64,000 nucleotides of DNA from Candolleomyces eurysporus. Lineage: Eukaryota; Basidiomycota; Agaricomycetes; Agaricales; Psathyrellaceae. Within the stretch, counting starts at the first letter, position 1. Each line of letters opens with the position of its first letter. Location of the stretch: the NCBI GenBank assembly GCA_027579435.1, contig JANBPK010000780.1, positions 1 to 64,000 on the forward strand, given 5' to 3'. The position numbers and the translations under genes were made by a program. The notes below the pieces were generated by a model. It was not told the origin of the DNA. It searched no databases and saw only the letters and a program-made list of their open reading frames with translations. Below are positions 36,101 to 47,273 of this stretch, piece by piece.

Positions 36101-36405
36101 TCGAGGGTGGTGTCCTCATCATCACTCACAACCGTGACTTCTCGGAGTCCCTGTGCACTGAGGTTTGGGCCATGCGTGACGGTCGTCTCGAGGCCTCTGG
36201 CCATAACTGGGTTGAGGGTCAGGGCTCTGGACCTCGTATCGACAAGGCCAACGGCGAGGAGGAGGACCAATACGATGCGATGGGCAACAAGATTGACACC
36301 AAGAAGAAGAAGAAGTTGACTGCTTCTGAGGCTCGCAAGGCCAAGAAGGACCGTATGGCAAGGAGGAAGCGTGGTGAGGAGGTCTTCAGTGATGATGAAG
36401 CTTAA
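33106..36405 (+). CDS. TEF3: Translation elongation factor 3 (ABC-F type ATPase)
   Basis: EF3 is a fungal ribosome-bound ATPase that helps release tRNA from the E site. Exons 33106-34964, 35017-35765, 35830-36405. N-terminal HEAT repeats run from about residue 40 to 320. ABC1 has Walker [10 protein letters not shown], signature [15 protein letters not shown] and Walker [16 protein letters not shown]2 has [23 protein letters not shown] and [12 protein letters not shown], and carries an insert between these motifs as in other EF3. The C-terminus is Lys-rich and ends VFSDDEA. The poly-C run in codons 9-11 (from 33131) has one C too many: with five C, the frame reads [20 protein letters not shown] and joins the main frame. 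Because EF3 is essential, this must be a sequence error. About 1,060 residues. The codon third position is strongly C-rich, as expected for high expression. Confidence 0.96.
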
Positions 36406-37518
36406 TCGCCTTCGTCGTGATGTTCCTTTTCCCTTTCGTCGTTTTCTCGCATTGCTTTCGTCCTTGTTTATGCATACCTTATCCCCTTGTATCGTTGGGC
36501 ACATACATGGCCTTGTGTCACTATTCTGTACAGTTCTCATGCCTCGTATGTACTTCGTCTTGTATCTTCTATGTCCGTTACGATCCCTCTCGCATTGTAC
36601 TATTTCTGCACATAATTATTCTACAATTCCATATATGGTTTTCTCCCCTATCTCTCGGTGAACTGAATGGTCTCAACAATTTCGACAACGTTTAAATGTC
36701 CTCCCGCAGACCAGTTGATCGCTCGTCATTTTTTGTTCATTACAACCACGGCTGTTACCATTCGTTGACTTTGTGAATCTCCATTGTATATCCTCAGGCC
36801 GGCCCCTTTGAGTTACCTCCCGAGAAACGTTAACGAAGCGCTATGGCTCACCAGTACCTGGCTTTCAATGAACCACGTCCGCCTCGGTTCAGTCTTAATA
36901 CCGTCTATGCCAAAAGGCAATTGCAGTCAAGCGAGCATTCCTTCCCAAAATACTCAGTCACGTCTGGTCATCTCAAGGCCGGCTCCAATGTATGGAAGGC
37001 ACAACTCATTGGCAGGCAGCTTGCGAGCTTCCGCCTAATTTATCCTCGCTGCCTAATGTTCTGGAAGCTGGTCTTACGGGTTCTTCACCCAGACAGAGGT
37101 TTGGGGCTTAACGCTTCATATAGAATGTGAGGCTGCCTGACTATCTCGTTCAACATGAACCTCAAGTTCTCTCTGAGATCTTCCTGCACTACCGTCGATG
37201 GAATGACGACACAACTAATCGCTCCATGGCAGAGGCTGAATATGCAGGTACGCCTCAGGCAACCTCGGAGAAGGACGTACAGGACGTAGCAGCTTGGTGA
37301 CTACTAGTACCTACGTCTTCTGGCGATAGTGAACCGATGTAGCGATCTGTCGAATCCAACGTCAAAAGTCAAACGCCGTCTTTTCTTGATATCGACGTGT
37401 TTGTTATGATACATATGCAATGACTATAGTACAAGTGAATGAGGCACAACCAGCGTCCATGAAAGCTTTTGGTAAACATAAGAATACATACGGGGTAAGC
37501 AATGAGCAAAGAAATGAT
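36406..37518. other. Spacer between convergent genes
   Basis: 3' flank of EF3 and of the first coiled-coil gene. Short frames at 36784-37130 show no family. No RNA gene seen. Confidence 0.45.
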
Positions 37519-39507
37519 CTACATAATCATACACGGATAGGCTTCGCGTTCCTCTCGCATACGCCGAAGCTCCTCCTCCAAGCCAATGATTTTTGCTGTC
37601 GTCGTGTCGTTAACCATCTTCATCTCCCCAGCCGCCAGAGTCAACTGCTCCTGAAGCGAAGAGACCATCCTGCCCTTCTCGTCCCTCTCCTTCGTCAAGC
37701 CCGTCATGCCCACCTCCAGCGACCGCACTTCCAGCTCCTTCCCCTCGAGCTCGTCCCCGATGACGAGGAAACGCTCCCGCAGAGACGCCATCTCCTTTTC
37801 GGTCTCCATAAACAAGTGGTTGCGCTGGATAAGGTCGGTGTTGAGCTGGGAGATGGTGCCGTTGTTCCGCTTGACAGTTTCCTGCAACGACCCGCGCTCC
37901 TTCTTCACCCCGTCGAGGTTGGCATTGAGGACGTTGATTTGGCTGTCTCTCGAGGCAATCTGCTTCTCCCTATCCTCGCGAAGACTGTCGAGATCCTTTT
38001 GCAGGGAGGCCAACCGGGCGGTGGCGGTTTCCTGGAGCTTCTTCGTCGCCTCCTTCGCTGAAGTGAGCTGCTGCTGCAGCGAAACTACGACACGACTGCT
38101 CTCATCTTTCTCCCTCCTGACAATGGCGATGTCGTCCTCCAGCCGTTTTCGTGCTTTCTCCTTCGTCTCGAGGACCTGCTCCAAACCCGATACGCGGTGG
38201 GCGAAAGATCGTTTCTCCGCTTCGAACCGCTGCTGTTCGTCAGACCTCTCCTTGGACACCTGTGCACGCTCCACGTTCCTCGCCTCCTTCTCGTTCCTCA
38301 GCTGCTGCGAAAGGCGCCGGGTCTCAGCTGTGGAAGCTTGAATCTCCTTCGCCGCCTGCGCCTGGAAACCCTTCAGCTCGTCCCTTGCTGCGACGAGATA
38401 TTGCTGTTGCGCAGCCATGGTGCGAGCGTTGTCCCCCTGCTCCTTCTTCAAGACCGCGATGGCACCCTCTAGCTTCTTCTCAGCCTTTTCCTTCTCGCCC
38501 ACTGTCGACTCGAGAGCGGCCACACGTCCTTCGAGTTCCTGCTTCTCGTTGCTGAGGATATCCATCTCCCTCACCACTTCCTCCGCCATCCGCGCACTCT
38601 CCTGATCCCACTGCGCCTGCTTCTGCGCCATCTGTTCGATCAATCCCTCCTTCTCGGTCGTCAGATCGCGGACCTGTCCCGTCAAGGACGCCTTCTCCTG
38701 CTCGAACTGGCCTCGCTCCTGGTCTCTCTCAGCGATCGACGCAGTCTGTTCCTCGTCCCATCTCCTCTGCTTCTCCTGCAACTTGCGCTCCAGGCGCTGG
38801 TTTTCGTGGGTCGCGCTCTCGAGGTCGCCAGCGACACGTTGCTTCTCCTCCGCCAAGAGCTTCACCTGGCCTTCCAGGCGCTTCTTCTCGCCGGTAAGGC
38901 TCTCGAGGTCGCCAGCGACACGTTGCTTCTCGCTCGTCAAGAGCTGGACTTGGTCTTCTAGACGCTTCTTCTGCAACTTGAGCTCATCGATCACCGCCGT
39001 CCATGCCGAGTCGTCGAGGTTGACTTTGGTGGAGGTGGAGTTGGCGCTCTCTTCGGAATCTTTTCGGGGCTGGAGGGAGAAGTAGTCGATGCTGCCCGGG
39101 CTCTTGCTGAGCTCGACAGGCTCCATCCGAGGAGACTCGGAAAGGATCATGTTGATGGCTGCAGGGGCAGACGTCGGCTCCTGCATAGCCAACGTCGTTG
39201 AGCTCCCGTTCGAAGCGACATCGGAGAGGACAGCCTTGGCTGCGGCGGGAGGGGAGGCTGCGGGAGAGGATGTTACGTTGACGTTATCGACGGCCGGTAG
39301 GGATGGCTTGCGAGTCTGGAGTAGGGGAGAGGACGTCTGGCGTTTGGTCGCACTAGCGATGGACGCAGTGTCGCTATTGTTGTCTTCAGAAGTCGAAGGA
39401 GTCGCTGCAGCGGCAGGAGTGGAAGGAGCCGTCGAGCCGTAGGTCATTTGTCGCCAGTTCTGGGTGGCTCGGCGAGCCATGCCCATGAGAGTGAATGGGT
39501 TCGACAT
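37519..39507 (-). CDS. Coiled-coil protein with C-terminal CaaX box (family member 1)
   Basis: Intronless, 662 residues. The N-terminus MSNPFTLMGMARRATQNWRQ is shared with member 3 (MASPFSLFGMARRATANFRQ), then a Ser/Thr/Ala-rich low-complexity part of about 150 residues with the conserved TRKPSLPAVDNVNV. From about residue 165 to the end it is almost unbroken heptad coiled coil (Glu, Lys, Leu, Arg rich; repeated LEGQVKLLAEEKQRVAGDLES). The last four residues are CMIM, a CaaX box with Met, which predicts farnesylation, AAX removal and carboxymethylation. No known head domain, GRIP or lamin-tail domain is visible. The function is unknown; the layout recalls lamins. It is separated from the other two members by the methyltransferase and carrier genes. 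Confidence 0.8.
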   Translation of the reverse strand: MSNPFTLMGMARRATQNWRQMTYGSTAPSTPAAAATPSTSEDNNSDTASIASATKRQTSSPLLQTRKPSLPAVDNVNVTSSPAASPPAAAKAVLSDVASNGSSTTLAMQEPTSAPAAINMILSESPRMEPVELSKSPGSIDYFSLQPRKDSEESANSTSTKVNLDDSAWTAVIDELKLQKKRLEDQVQLLTSEKQRVAGDLESLTGEKKRLEGQVKLLAEEKQRVAGDLESATHENQRLERKLQEKQRRWDEEQTASIAERDQERGQFEQEKASLTGQVRDLTTEKEGLIEQMAQKQAQWDQESARMAEEVVREMDILSNEKQELEGRVAALESTVGEKEKAEKKLEGAIAVLKKEQGDNARTMAAQQQYLVAARDELKGFQAQAAKEIQASTAETRRLSQQLRNEKEARNVERAQVSKERSDEQQRFEAEKRSFAHRVSGLEQVLETKEKARKRLEDDIAIVRREKDESSRVVVSLQQQLTSAKEATKKLQETATARLASLQKDLDSLREDREKQIASRDSQINVLNANLDGVKKERGSLQETVKRNNGTISQLNTDLIQRNHLFMETEKEMASLRERFLVIGDELEGKELEVRSLEVGMTGLTKERDEKGRMVSSLQEQLTLAAGEMKMVNDTTTAKIIGLEEELRRMREEREAYPCMIM

Positions 39508-40693
39508 GTCGTGCAGATAGTTTAGTGGAAGAGCGTCAAAAAAGAATAGAGAATCGTAGTGCGGCTAGATGCGATGAAGATGATAACAGTCCTCCAGGAA
39601 CCGTATATGAGTGGGATGGATGGATGAATGGAAAGGTGCGGTTTACAGTCGCTCATTCCAGGCTAACGAGTTATATTAGGTGCAGCGGCCCATGACAGGG
39701 GCTACTGCCTCGTGCTCATTGGGCCCCTCTCATGTTTCCAGCATGTTGTGGAGGCATGTGCGCATGACCTCAGCCGCTTCATGAAACACAATTCACACCT
39801 GTTTAAGGTGCTGCGTAACGCGTTTCGGCAGGCGCGTGTTGTTTGCCTCGAGTTTAGCTGGGCTGCCATCGGACCCCGTGCCACACTGCGAGCTGCGAGG
39901 CGCCTATTTCAATTTACGCTGATTCCACGATAACTTCCGTAAACTGCAATCACAGCCTCTGGATTGTGCGAGTTGGTTCTCTTGTAACGTTGTTGTTTGA
40001 GTCGGCAATCATTGTATTCGAGAACTAGTCGATAGAAGGTTAGGAAGTAAGGGCATCGTGTATTGTTATCAAGAAAACGTGTTCGATGGCACTGCAAACT
40101 CGAGCCATATAACCTTTGGGTGACAGGGAATGGTCGCGGCTCCTGATTATCACGAAACATCGATTTCATTCCGGGTAGACTTACCGGTCAAGGAAGTGTT
40201 CGAAGTCACCCCTTCAACTTTTATTATCGAACTTACGGACAAGGGCTTTCCATGATGTCCGCTGTGACCTTGGCTTACCTCGAACCCATTTACGTCCTAC
40301 ACAGCAGTAAGTAGTATTATATGCACGCGCATCTCGAGCGACACTAACTCAAGAAAGAGAATGACGAAAGATCGCCCATCTGACACTCTCCACCGTGGCC
40401 ATGGTGGTGCACTCCTTTGCCTTCGATTCGTTCCCTCAATGTCTCTGCACACCACTGCTGATTGCACGGACTCTGGATGTCGGGCGACTGGGAAGAGCGA
40501 TAAAAACGGAAAGAAGATTCTTTCGTCCAGGCCAGAAAAGTGAGTCATAGTCCAGCGAACCTCATGATTACTATCCATGTGAGTCACCAAAGCCTTTAGA
40601 GGTGTTCACGGTATAAATACGGGTCGAATTGGATTATTTCCAGCTCCCCGGAATCCGCACGCTTAGCTATAGTGGTCGAAAACATCTCCAGCC
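39508..40693. other. Divergent intergenic region between coiled-coil gene 1 and methyltransferase gene
   Basis: Promoter region of both genes. I see no coding sequence. Unlike members 2 and 3, the upstream DNA of this coiled-coil gene does not share the duplicated block described at 49420-50110. Confidence 0.5.
40611..40618 (+). promoter_or_regulatory. TATA box of the methyltransferase gene
   Basis: GTATAAATAC about 75 bases before the start codon at 40694, a usual distance for a TATA box with a short 5'UTR. Confidence 0.5.
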
Positions 40694-41554
40694 ATGTCGT
40701 CATCACCATCCCCTAACGCACCATCCTCTTCATCGAACGCCCAGCCTCCTCCAGGCGAAACGAAACACTACACCACAAACGTAGACCTCTACGACGGCTG
40801 GGCCTCAACATACGATACGGACGGTAACATCCTTCCAATGGTCGACGACCTCGTCTTCAACGAACGCATCGTACCCCTCCTCCTCTCCTCCTCCGCCTCC
40901 GGGCCGAAAAGGGTCTTGGAAATCGGGTGCGGGACAGGCAGAAACACAGTCAAAATCAAGCAGAACTTGCCGCTGGGCAGTACAATATACGCTATCGACG
41001 TCAGCGAGGGTATGATGGCCGAAGCTCAGAAGAAGATACACGAAATGGGATACGGCGCTTCGTCCAGCTCAACGCCCTCCTCAGGCTTCACAATCTGTGT
41101 GATCACGGACGTCCAATGGGCTCTAATCGACGTCCAGACCCAGCGACTGGAGCTTACCGCGTTAATCGGGGAGAACGATCCAGTGGACATCGTGATCAGC
41201 ACACTCGTTCTCGAACACGTTGGGTTGGACACGTTCTTCTCCGCTGTCACAGCGCACTTGAAAGTCGGAGGGTGGGCCTGGATTTCAACGATGCATCCCT
41301 TCATCGGTGCGAACACCGGAGCGGGTTATAGGCGCTCGGAGGATGGGGTGAAGGTCCACGGAGTCTCGTATAACTACGAGATCCAGGAGGTCGTGGACGC
41401 GGCCAAGGTGCATGGTCTGGAAGTGGATGGTGAGATTGTGGAGGCGGGTGTGGGTGACGACGAGCAAGAGGCAGTCGCAAAGTTCGGACAGAGGGCGAAG
41501 AAGGCCGTTGGGTGGAAGATCTTTGCCGGTTTCTTATTCAGAAAGACTGCGTGA
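40694..41554 (+). CDS. SAM-dependent methyltransferase, class I
   Basis: Intronless, 286 residues. After a Ser/Pro-rich start comes YDGWASTYDTDGNILPMVDD, an N-terminal block common in small-molecule methyltransferases, then motif I VLEIGCGTGRNTVKI (about residues 76-90). Motif II is around YAIDVSEGMMAEA and motif IV around VDIVISTLVLEHV. The substrate cannot be told; the nearest general types are UbiE-like and Williams-Beuren-like enzymes. No membrane segment or signal peptide is present. It is tail to tail with the carrier gene. Intact. Confidence 0.85.
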   Translation: MSSSPSPNAPSSSSNAQPPPGETKHYTTNVDLYDGWASTYDTDGNILPMVDDLVFNERIVPLLLSSSASGPKRVLEIGCGTGRNTVKIKQNLPLGSTIYAIDVSEGMMAEAQKKIHEMGYGASSSSTPSSGFTICVITDVQWALIDVQTQRLELTALIGENDPVDIVISTLVLEHVGLDTFFSAVTAHLKVGGWAWISTMHPFIGANTGAGYRRSEDGVKVHGVSYNYEIQEVVDAAKVHGLEVDGEIVEAGVGDDEQEAVAKFGQRAKKAVGWKIFAGFLFRKTA

Positions 41555-41774
41555 CTCTAGGTGTGCTGTGGGTAATTCTTGCAAAAAATCTTGTATCTTG
41601 TAGTATTAATCTATAGGTATACTGTAATATGTACGCGCTGAATGATTGAATGGCTTGATGAAGATCGACGAACTATGCAATGAATATGGATAATTATACA
41701 ACTCACGTAGAGGGTGAGGTCGATGTCGTTGAACGATAGTTCTTTATAAATGTGGATCCAGTCAGTGAGGTTCT

Positions 41775-43268
41775 TTACGAGAACGTCTTGACCACAGCTT
41801 CAAAAGTTGCGAATGTGACCATATTGACTGGGATGGCACTGCCATTGAAAAACAGTTAAGTTTATTACTCCAAAGGCAGTAGAATTTAAAGGCGCACCGG
41901 ATGAGGGTAGGCGACAATCCTCGGAAGAAAACACTTGCACCCTCATTGCGATAGGAATGAACGATCGTCGACCATGTTGATCGATAAGGATTCAGATCCT
42001 TCGGTCCAGGAGAGGAAAATTCAATTCCATCAAGTAATGGCGTTGTAACAGTTGCAGTCGTGTAAGCTCTTGTGGAATGATTGGCAATCGTGCTGAAAGG
42101 GGCGTGTGGTAGTGCGGTAGAGTATACCGGGTGGCTTCCTTGTATTCGTGTCTTTACGACATCGAACGGGAAAGTTATAACCCATCCCGCTGTAAGAAAC
42201 GTCGGATTAGCTAGCATCTCGGAAATGAAATTCACGGAAGAGGAACTCCGCTCACCGATTCCGGCAGCGCCTCCAGCCAGCAAAAGTGCCGGCCACGATA
42301 GCGTGTTAACTCCTTTCTCTACATGGGCCATGAGATCGGTTGATGTAGGATCGATGGGAGGAGGGGAAGAGAAGAGACGACAAGTCGCTTCGTATGCAAA
42401 GAAGTAAGCTCCGTATCCTGTATCTCTTAGGGCTGTTGCAGTAATCCCGCGATATAGCCCACGGATCCCGTTCTCGCAGAAAATCTGCCAGGCGACTTGT
42501 CGAGCTGTTGTTGGAATGAGGAGGGACTGTTGTCGAATCTTGATGAGTTCCGTGGGTGTAGTGATGATTCTGATAGGAAAGAGACTGGTGAGACGGAGAG
42601 TCTGATACTGAATTTCGAGACTGTGCTCACGAGGATATTATGCCACTTCCAGCACCAGCCAATGCAATCTGGGAGAGGGTTGGTACAGCATCAGCGTGCT
42701 CTAACTGTAGCTTCATTAAGAAGCGGTATGAGGCAAAGACGATTCCATTCATAAGCGCCACAGTCGCCTGTAAGACATTCGATAAGCTTCGCGGCAAGCT
42801 GGAGGTAGTGTGACCGTACTAATGGCGAGGAGATCCCTTTGAACAGCCCGAAAAATCGCTCTTCACGAATGATGGTCGATAAAGCGTTCCACGTTGAATT
42901 GTACCTGCTCGCTATGGCGGGATTTTGGAACCGTACTTTCACTGGGGAACGTGTTCCGATGTAGACGCAAATCAACACCCCCGTCATACTCCCGCCAGTG
43001 AAACCACGCACCGGTATCGAACGGGAACCCAACGACAAGACCAGCCATTCCCTAGAGGCTCCGGTAAGCCGAAATCACCATAGTTAGCCTCTATCGCCAT
43101 CGCATGGCCAACATACCACACCCTCGGGTACTCACAGCTATGGTTCCGGCGACGAAATCGAGCGTCGGATCGAGTTGTACTATTCATCGAGTCAGACTTC
43201 GTCTAGGCATAACTGGGTGTTGAGAAGTTACACACACCTTTGTCTCCGCCATTGGGTGTGTCTCCCAT
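41775..43268 (-). CDS. Mitochondrial carrier family (SLC25) protein
   Basis: An inner-membrane metabolite carrier with six helices in three repeats. Each repeat shows the PX[DE]XX[KR] signature: PFDTVK, PTELIK and PFDVVK. Exon 1 (MGDTPNGGDK) starts at 43268. Several introns follow, among them one with donor GTGTGTG at 43237 and one after the codons LDFVAGTIA. Exons then give GMAGLVVGFPFDT, VKVRFQNPAIASRYNSTW, ALMNGIVFASYRFLMKLQLE, IRGLYRGITATALRDTGYGA, WVITFPFDVVKTRIQG and the last NMVTFATFEAVVKTFS with stop at 41775. The sequence resembles the ornithine/carnitine-type branch, but I cannot fix the substrate. About 330 residues, the usual length. Intact. Confidence 0.88.
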
Positions 43269-44309
43269 CGAATAGTTGCGCGATGGAGGTAGTGAAGGTC
43301 AAGATCCGGAGCCAGCCTAACCCAGCCAACCATGGTCACGGAATAACCTCGAACGTTGCCAGATGCGGAAATACCCCCGCTTGATTATTAGGTGGTCCGA
43401 ATTGTACCGTCATTGCGGGCGCTACTGGATTGACAGAAAACGTTCACCTGTCAACGATAGAATGGCCCGTCCGTACCTGGACACTCGATCTCCTTTAGTT
43501 CTATTCTATGGAAGTACACTGAACCCCTGCAATCGGTCGTAATCAAGGGGCTCGGGTGCACTCGCTGGCGCCGTGCGGAGGTACGGTAAGAGAACAACCC
43601 CCACAACTTTTTTCAAGCCATAGAGCAATTCGAGCCTTGGTAGGTACTCCCTTTGACTTCATCTTTGAAGGCCAGTGATTTGGTTCTGCACTACAGCGAA
43701 GAGATTCCAACCAGACCTTAAAGTATCGGATAAAGTGAGCGGCCCGGGATAACACCCCAAAGCATTCAAACATCCTCTTTGATCCCTTGGAATGTAGTCT
43801 TGAAATTGTGAAATTCTTTCTGATGCTGAAAGGGTTTTCTCCAAATGTCGAAGAATATGCTGGCTTCTGGGTCGGATGTCCAGGCTTCAATTTGTTTGCG
43901 TTTTTGTGCGATTCAATTCCTCAGCGGCCATAGATATGAGCTCGGGGCTGACGACCTATAGCTTCAGGCGTATCATCACTCCTATTACAACTTTTCATAT
44001 ATCTCTGAGTCTCCCAACTGGAGTATTAGAAGGAAAGGAGCCGCACAGAATAGGAGTGGATTTTCTTTTTGAGGCATTTCCTCATGTTGATCAACCCACG
44101 ACCCAAACTGGCCCTATTCCCCTACTCGGAGCAAACTCGGAGCCGACCGTGTGGAAACCAGCCGCTCTTCCCTTTACCAAATGACGGACCTGGCCAGGAA
44201 GTGTCCATTCAAAACTGTAGAAGACGTACAGCAAATCCACATGTCGAAGATAAAAGATGAAAAATCCGGCCCAGTAAGCAAACGGAAATGATACAGTAAG
44301 ACCCTATTA
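43269..44309. other. Spacer without recognisable gene
   Basis: Between the carrier start and the 3' end of coiled-coil gene 2. Short frames on both strands (43543-43890 minus, 43876-44184 plus) overlap without family features. Confidence 0.45.
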
Positions 44310-47273
44310 TCACATAATCGTGCACTTTTCCGCTCTTCTAGCTTTCTTCAGCTGATCCAACTTGTCATTGAGATCATCAATCTGTTTCTTCGTCTCCCCT
44401 TTCGCTGAATCCATTTCCTGCTGGAGCTTCGCCTGAAGGTCCTGACCCAAAGCAGCTACCCGCTCACCCAACACCCTTCCCGCTCCGTCTAACTGCTGCT
44501 CCTGATCCGACTTTTCCTTCACCAACTGTGCGTGCTCTGCTCCCCTTGCCACTCTCTCGTCCTCTAGCCGCTGCGAGAGGAGCCTGTTCTCTACAATCGC
44601 AGCTTCCAGTTCCTTCGTGCACTGCACCTGGGCGTTTTGCATTCCCTCCTTCGTGTGCAAAAGGTCTTGCTCGAGAGAAGACAATGTTCGAATGTGCTTC
44701 TCCTTCTCCGCCTCCAAAGCAGATTTAACGTTCTCCAACGTCTCCTGTAGACTATCAATCCGCTTTTTCGCCTCGTCCTTTACCTCTTCCATCTCCCGCT
44801 CGAGCGAGGCCACAGCTTCCTCTTTCTCCTTCCTCACAGTCGCCAAATTTTCTTCCAACTTGACGAAATCCAGCTCCTTCGCCACCAAAGCAGCTACCCT
44901 GTCATCCAGCATCCTTCTTGCTCCTTCGAATTGCTGCTGCTGATCCGACCTCTCTTTCAACGACTGTTCGTGCTCTGCTTTCCTTGCCGCCTTCTCGTCC
45001 TCTAGCTGTAGCGAAAGAAGTCTGTTCTCTGCAGTCGTAGCCTCCAGTTCCTTCGTGTACCGTGTCTGGGAGTTCTGCACTTCCTCTCTGACGTACGAGA
45101 GGTCTTGTTCGAGAGAAGATATAGCTCGAGCGTGCTCCTCTTTCTCCGCCTCTGAAGCAGATTTAACGTTCTCCAATGTCTTGTGGAGGCTATCAATCTG
45201 TTTCTTCGCCGCTTCCTTCGCTTCCTGCATCAACCGCTCGAGTGAGGCCACAGCTTCCTCTTTCTCCCTCCTCACAGTTGCCAAATACTCTTCCAACCTA
45301 ACGGAATCCTGCTCCTTTGCCATCAAAGCGACTACCTTGTCATCCAGCATCCTTCTCGCTCCTTCAAACTGCCGCTGCTGATCCGACCTCTCTTTCAACG
45401 ACTGTTCGTGCTCTGCTTTCCTTTCCGCCTTCTCATCCTCTAGCCGCAGCGAAAGAAGTCTGTTCTCTGCAGTCGCAGCTTTCAGCTCCTTCGTGTACCG
45501 TGCCTGGGTGTTCTGCATTTCCTCTCTACCGTACGAGAGGTCTTGTTCGAGAGAAGATATGGTTCGAGCGTGCTCTTTTTTGTCCGCCTCTAGAGCATAG
45601 ATAACATTCTCCAACGTCTCCTGGAGACTATCATTCTGTTTCTTCGCCTCCTCCTTCGCCTCCTCCATCTCCCGCTCGAGTGAGGCTACAGCCTCCCCCT
45701 TTTCCCTCCTCACAGTCGCCAAATCCTCTTGCAACTTAATGCAATCCTGCTCCTTCGTTTGGACGTTCTGCGCCAAAGCAGCTACCTGCTCATCCAGTAC
45801 CCTTCTCGCTCCTTCGAACTGCTGCCGCTGCTCTGACCTCTCCTTCAATGACTGTGCACTCTCCGTTTCCCTTCCAGCCTTCTCGTCCGCTAGCTGCTGC
45901 GAAAGAAGCCTGTTCTCCGCAGTCGCAGCCTTCAGTTCTTTCGTGTACTGCTCCCGGGAGTTCTGCATTTCCTGTCTGGCGTACGAGAGGTCTTGTTCTA
46001 GAGAAGATATGTTTCGAACATACTCCCTTTTATCCGCCTCGGAAGCAGATTTAATGCTATCCAATGCCTCCCGGAGACCATTAATCTGTTTCTTGGCTTC
46101 CGCTTCCGCCTCCTCCATCTCCCGCTCGAGAGAGGCCAAAGCTTCCCCTTTTTCCCTTCTCACAGTTGCCAGATCCTCTTGGAACCCAACGCAATCCTGC
46201 TCTTTCGTTTGGACGTTCTGCACCAAAGCAGCCACCCTGTCATCCAGCATCATTCTCACTCCTTCGAACTCCCGCTGCTGATCCGACCTTTCCTTCAATG
46301 ATTGTGCACGCTCTGCTCTCCTTGCCGCCTTCTCTTCCTTTAGCTGCTGCAAAATAAGTCTGTTCTCTGCGGTGGCAGCCTTCAGCTCTTTCGTGTACTG
46401 CGCCTGGGAGTTCTGCATTTCCTGTCTGGCATACGAGAGGCTTTGTTCGAGGGCAGATATGGCTCGAGCGTGCTCCTTTTTATCTGCCTCTGAGGTAGAT
46501 GTAACGCTATACAACGTCTCCTGAAGGCCATTAATCTGTTTCTTCGCTTTGGCTTCCGCCTCCTCCATCTCCCGCGCAACCGAGGCTACAACTTCCTCTT
46601 TCTCTCTCCTGACAGTCGCCAAATACTTTTCCAACTCAATGAGATCCTGCTCCTTCGTTTGGACGTCCTGTACCAAAGCAGCTACCCTGTCTTCCAGCTC
46701 CCTTCTCACTGCTTCGAACTGTTGCTGCTGATCCGACTGCTCCTTCGATGATTGTGCCCGCTCTGCTTTCCTTGCCGCCCTCTCGCCCTTGAGCCGCTGC
46801 AAAACAAGTCTGTTCTCTGCTGTCGCAGTCTTCAGCTCTTTCGAGTACTGCGCCTGGGAACTCTGTGCTTCCTGTCTGGCGTGCGAGAGGTCTTGTTCGA
46901 TCGAAGATATGGTTCGAGCGTGCTCCTCTTTCTCCGCCTCCAGAGCTAATATAACTTTCTCCAACGTCTCCCGGATCTCTTCCTTCTGGGCCACAGTGGA
47001 CTCGAGGTCCAATACCCGCACCCAGAGGCTCGCATTCTCCTGCTCCATCCCCTCAAGCCTTTTAACCATCTCCTCTGACATCGCCCTCTCCCAATCCAAC
47101 TCCACCTGTTTCTGCCTAACATCCTGTGTCAACCCATCCTTCTCGCTACTCAGCTCTCTGAGCTGCTCCGTCAATGTGCTCTCCCTGAGGTTGAACCCGT
47201 CTCGTTCTCGATCTAGTTCTGCCTCGAGCCGAGCGATGCGTATGGATGAGGCCGAAGCGCCTCTTGGTGGCAT
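44310..47273 (-). CDS. Long coiled-coil protein with internal repeats and CaaX box (family member 2)
   Basis: Intronless, 987 residues, coiled coil over nearly the full length. It lacks the PF-L-GMARRAT start and low-complexity head of members 1 and 3. It begins MPPRGASASSIRIARLEAEL and soon aligns with the middle of member 3 (TLTEQLRELSSEKDGLTQDV, then QVELDWERAMSEEMVKRLEG). Six tandem repeats of about 145-150 residues follow, each with SSLEQDLSYARQEMQN-like, LKERSDQQ and ATVRREKEEAVASLEREMEE blocks. The last residues are KCTIM, so CTIM is the CaaX box. It is probably farnesylated and filament- or scaffold-forming (inference). Confidence 0.82.
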   Translation of the reverse strand: MPPRGASASSIRIARLEAELDRERDGFNLRESTLTEQLRELSSEKDGLTQDVRQKQVELDWERAMSEEMVKRLEGMEQENASLWVRVLDLESTVAQKEEIRETLEKVILALEAEKEEHARTISSIEQDLSHARQEAQSSQAQYSKELKTATAENRLVLQRLKGERAARKAERAQSSKEQSDQQQQFEAVRRELEDRVAALVQDVQTKEQDLIELEKYLATVRREKEEVVASVAREMEEAEAKAKKQINGLQETLYSVTSTSEADKKEHARAISALEQSLSYARQEMQNSQAQYTKELKAATAENRLILQQLKEEKAARRAERAQSLKERSDQQREFEGVRMMLDDRVAALVQNVQTKEQDCVGFQEDLATVRREKGEALASLEREMEEAEAEAKKQINGLREALDSIKSASEADKREYVRNISSLEQDLSYARQEMQNSREQYTKELKAATAENRLLSQQLADEKAGRETESAQSLKERSEQRQQFEGARRVLDEQVAALAQNVQTKEQDCIKLQEDLATVRREKGEAVASLEREMEEAKEEAKKQNDSLQETLENVIYALEADKKEHARTISSLEQDLSYGREEMQNTQARYTKELKAATAENRLLSLRLEDEKAERKAEHEQSLKERSDQQRQFEGARRMLDDKVVALMAKEQDSVRLEEYLATVRREKEEAVASLERLMQEAKEAAKKQIDSLHKTLENVKSASEAEKEEHARAISSLEQDLSYVREEVQNSQTRYTKELEATTAENRLLSLQLEDEKAARKAEHEQSLKERSDQQQQFEGARRMLDDRVAALVAKELDFVKLEENLATVRKEKEEAVASLEREMEEVKDEAKKRIDSLQETLENVKSALEAEKEKHIRTLSSLEQDLLHTKEGMQNAQVQCTKELEAAIVENRLLSQRLEDERVARGAEHAQLVKEKSDQEQQLDGAGRVLGERVAALGQDLQAKLQQEMDSAKGETKKQIDDLNDKLDQLKKARRAEKCTIM
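44660..46905 (-). repeat. Six in-frame tandem repeats of about 430-450 bp
   Basis: The marker AGGTCTTGTTCGAGAGAAGA (plus-strand view) or close variants occurs at about 44672, 45111, 45538, 45990, 46439 and 46888, so the period is 427-451 bp and stays a multiple of three overall. Member 3 (47795-49342) has a single unit (about 48257). Confidence 0.8.

Noticed and set aside
36843..37130. 95-codon open frame in the EF3 downstream spacer
   Set aside because: Overlaps other frames of similar length, no family, no splice context; likely chance.
44660..46905. Regular repeats that might suggest a CRISPR-like or satellite array
   Set aside because: They are long, in-frame protein-coding repeats inside a coiled-coil gene of a eukaryote.
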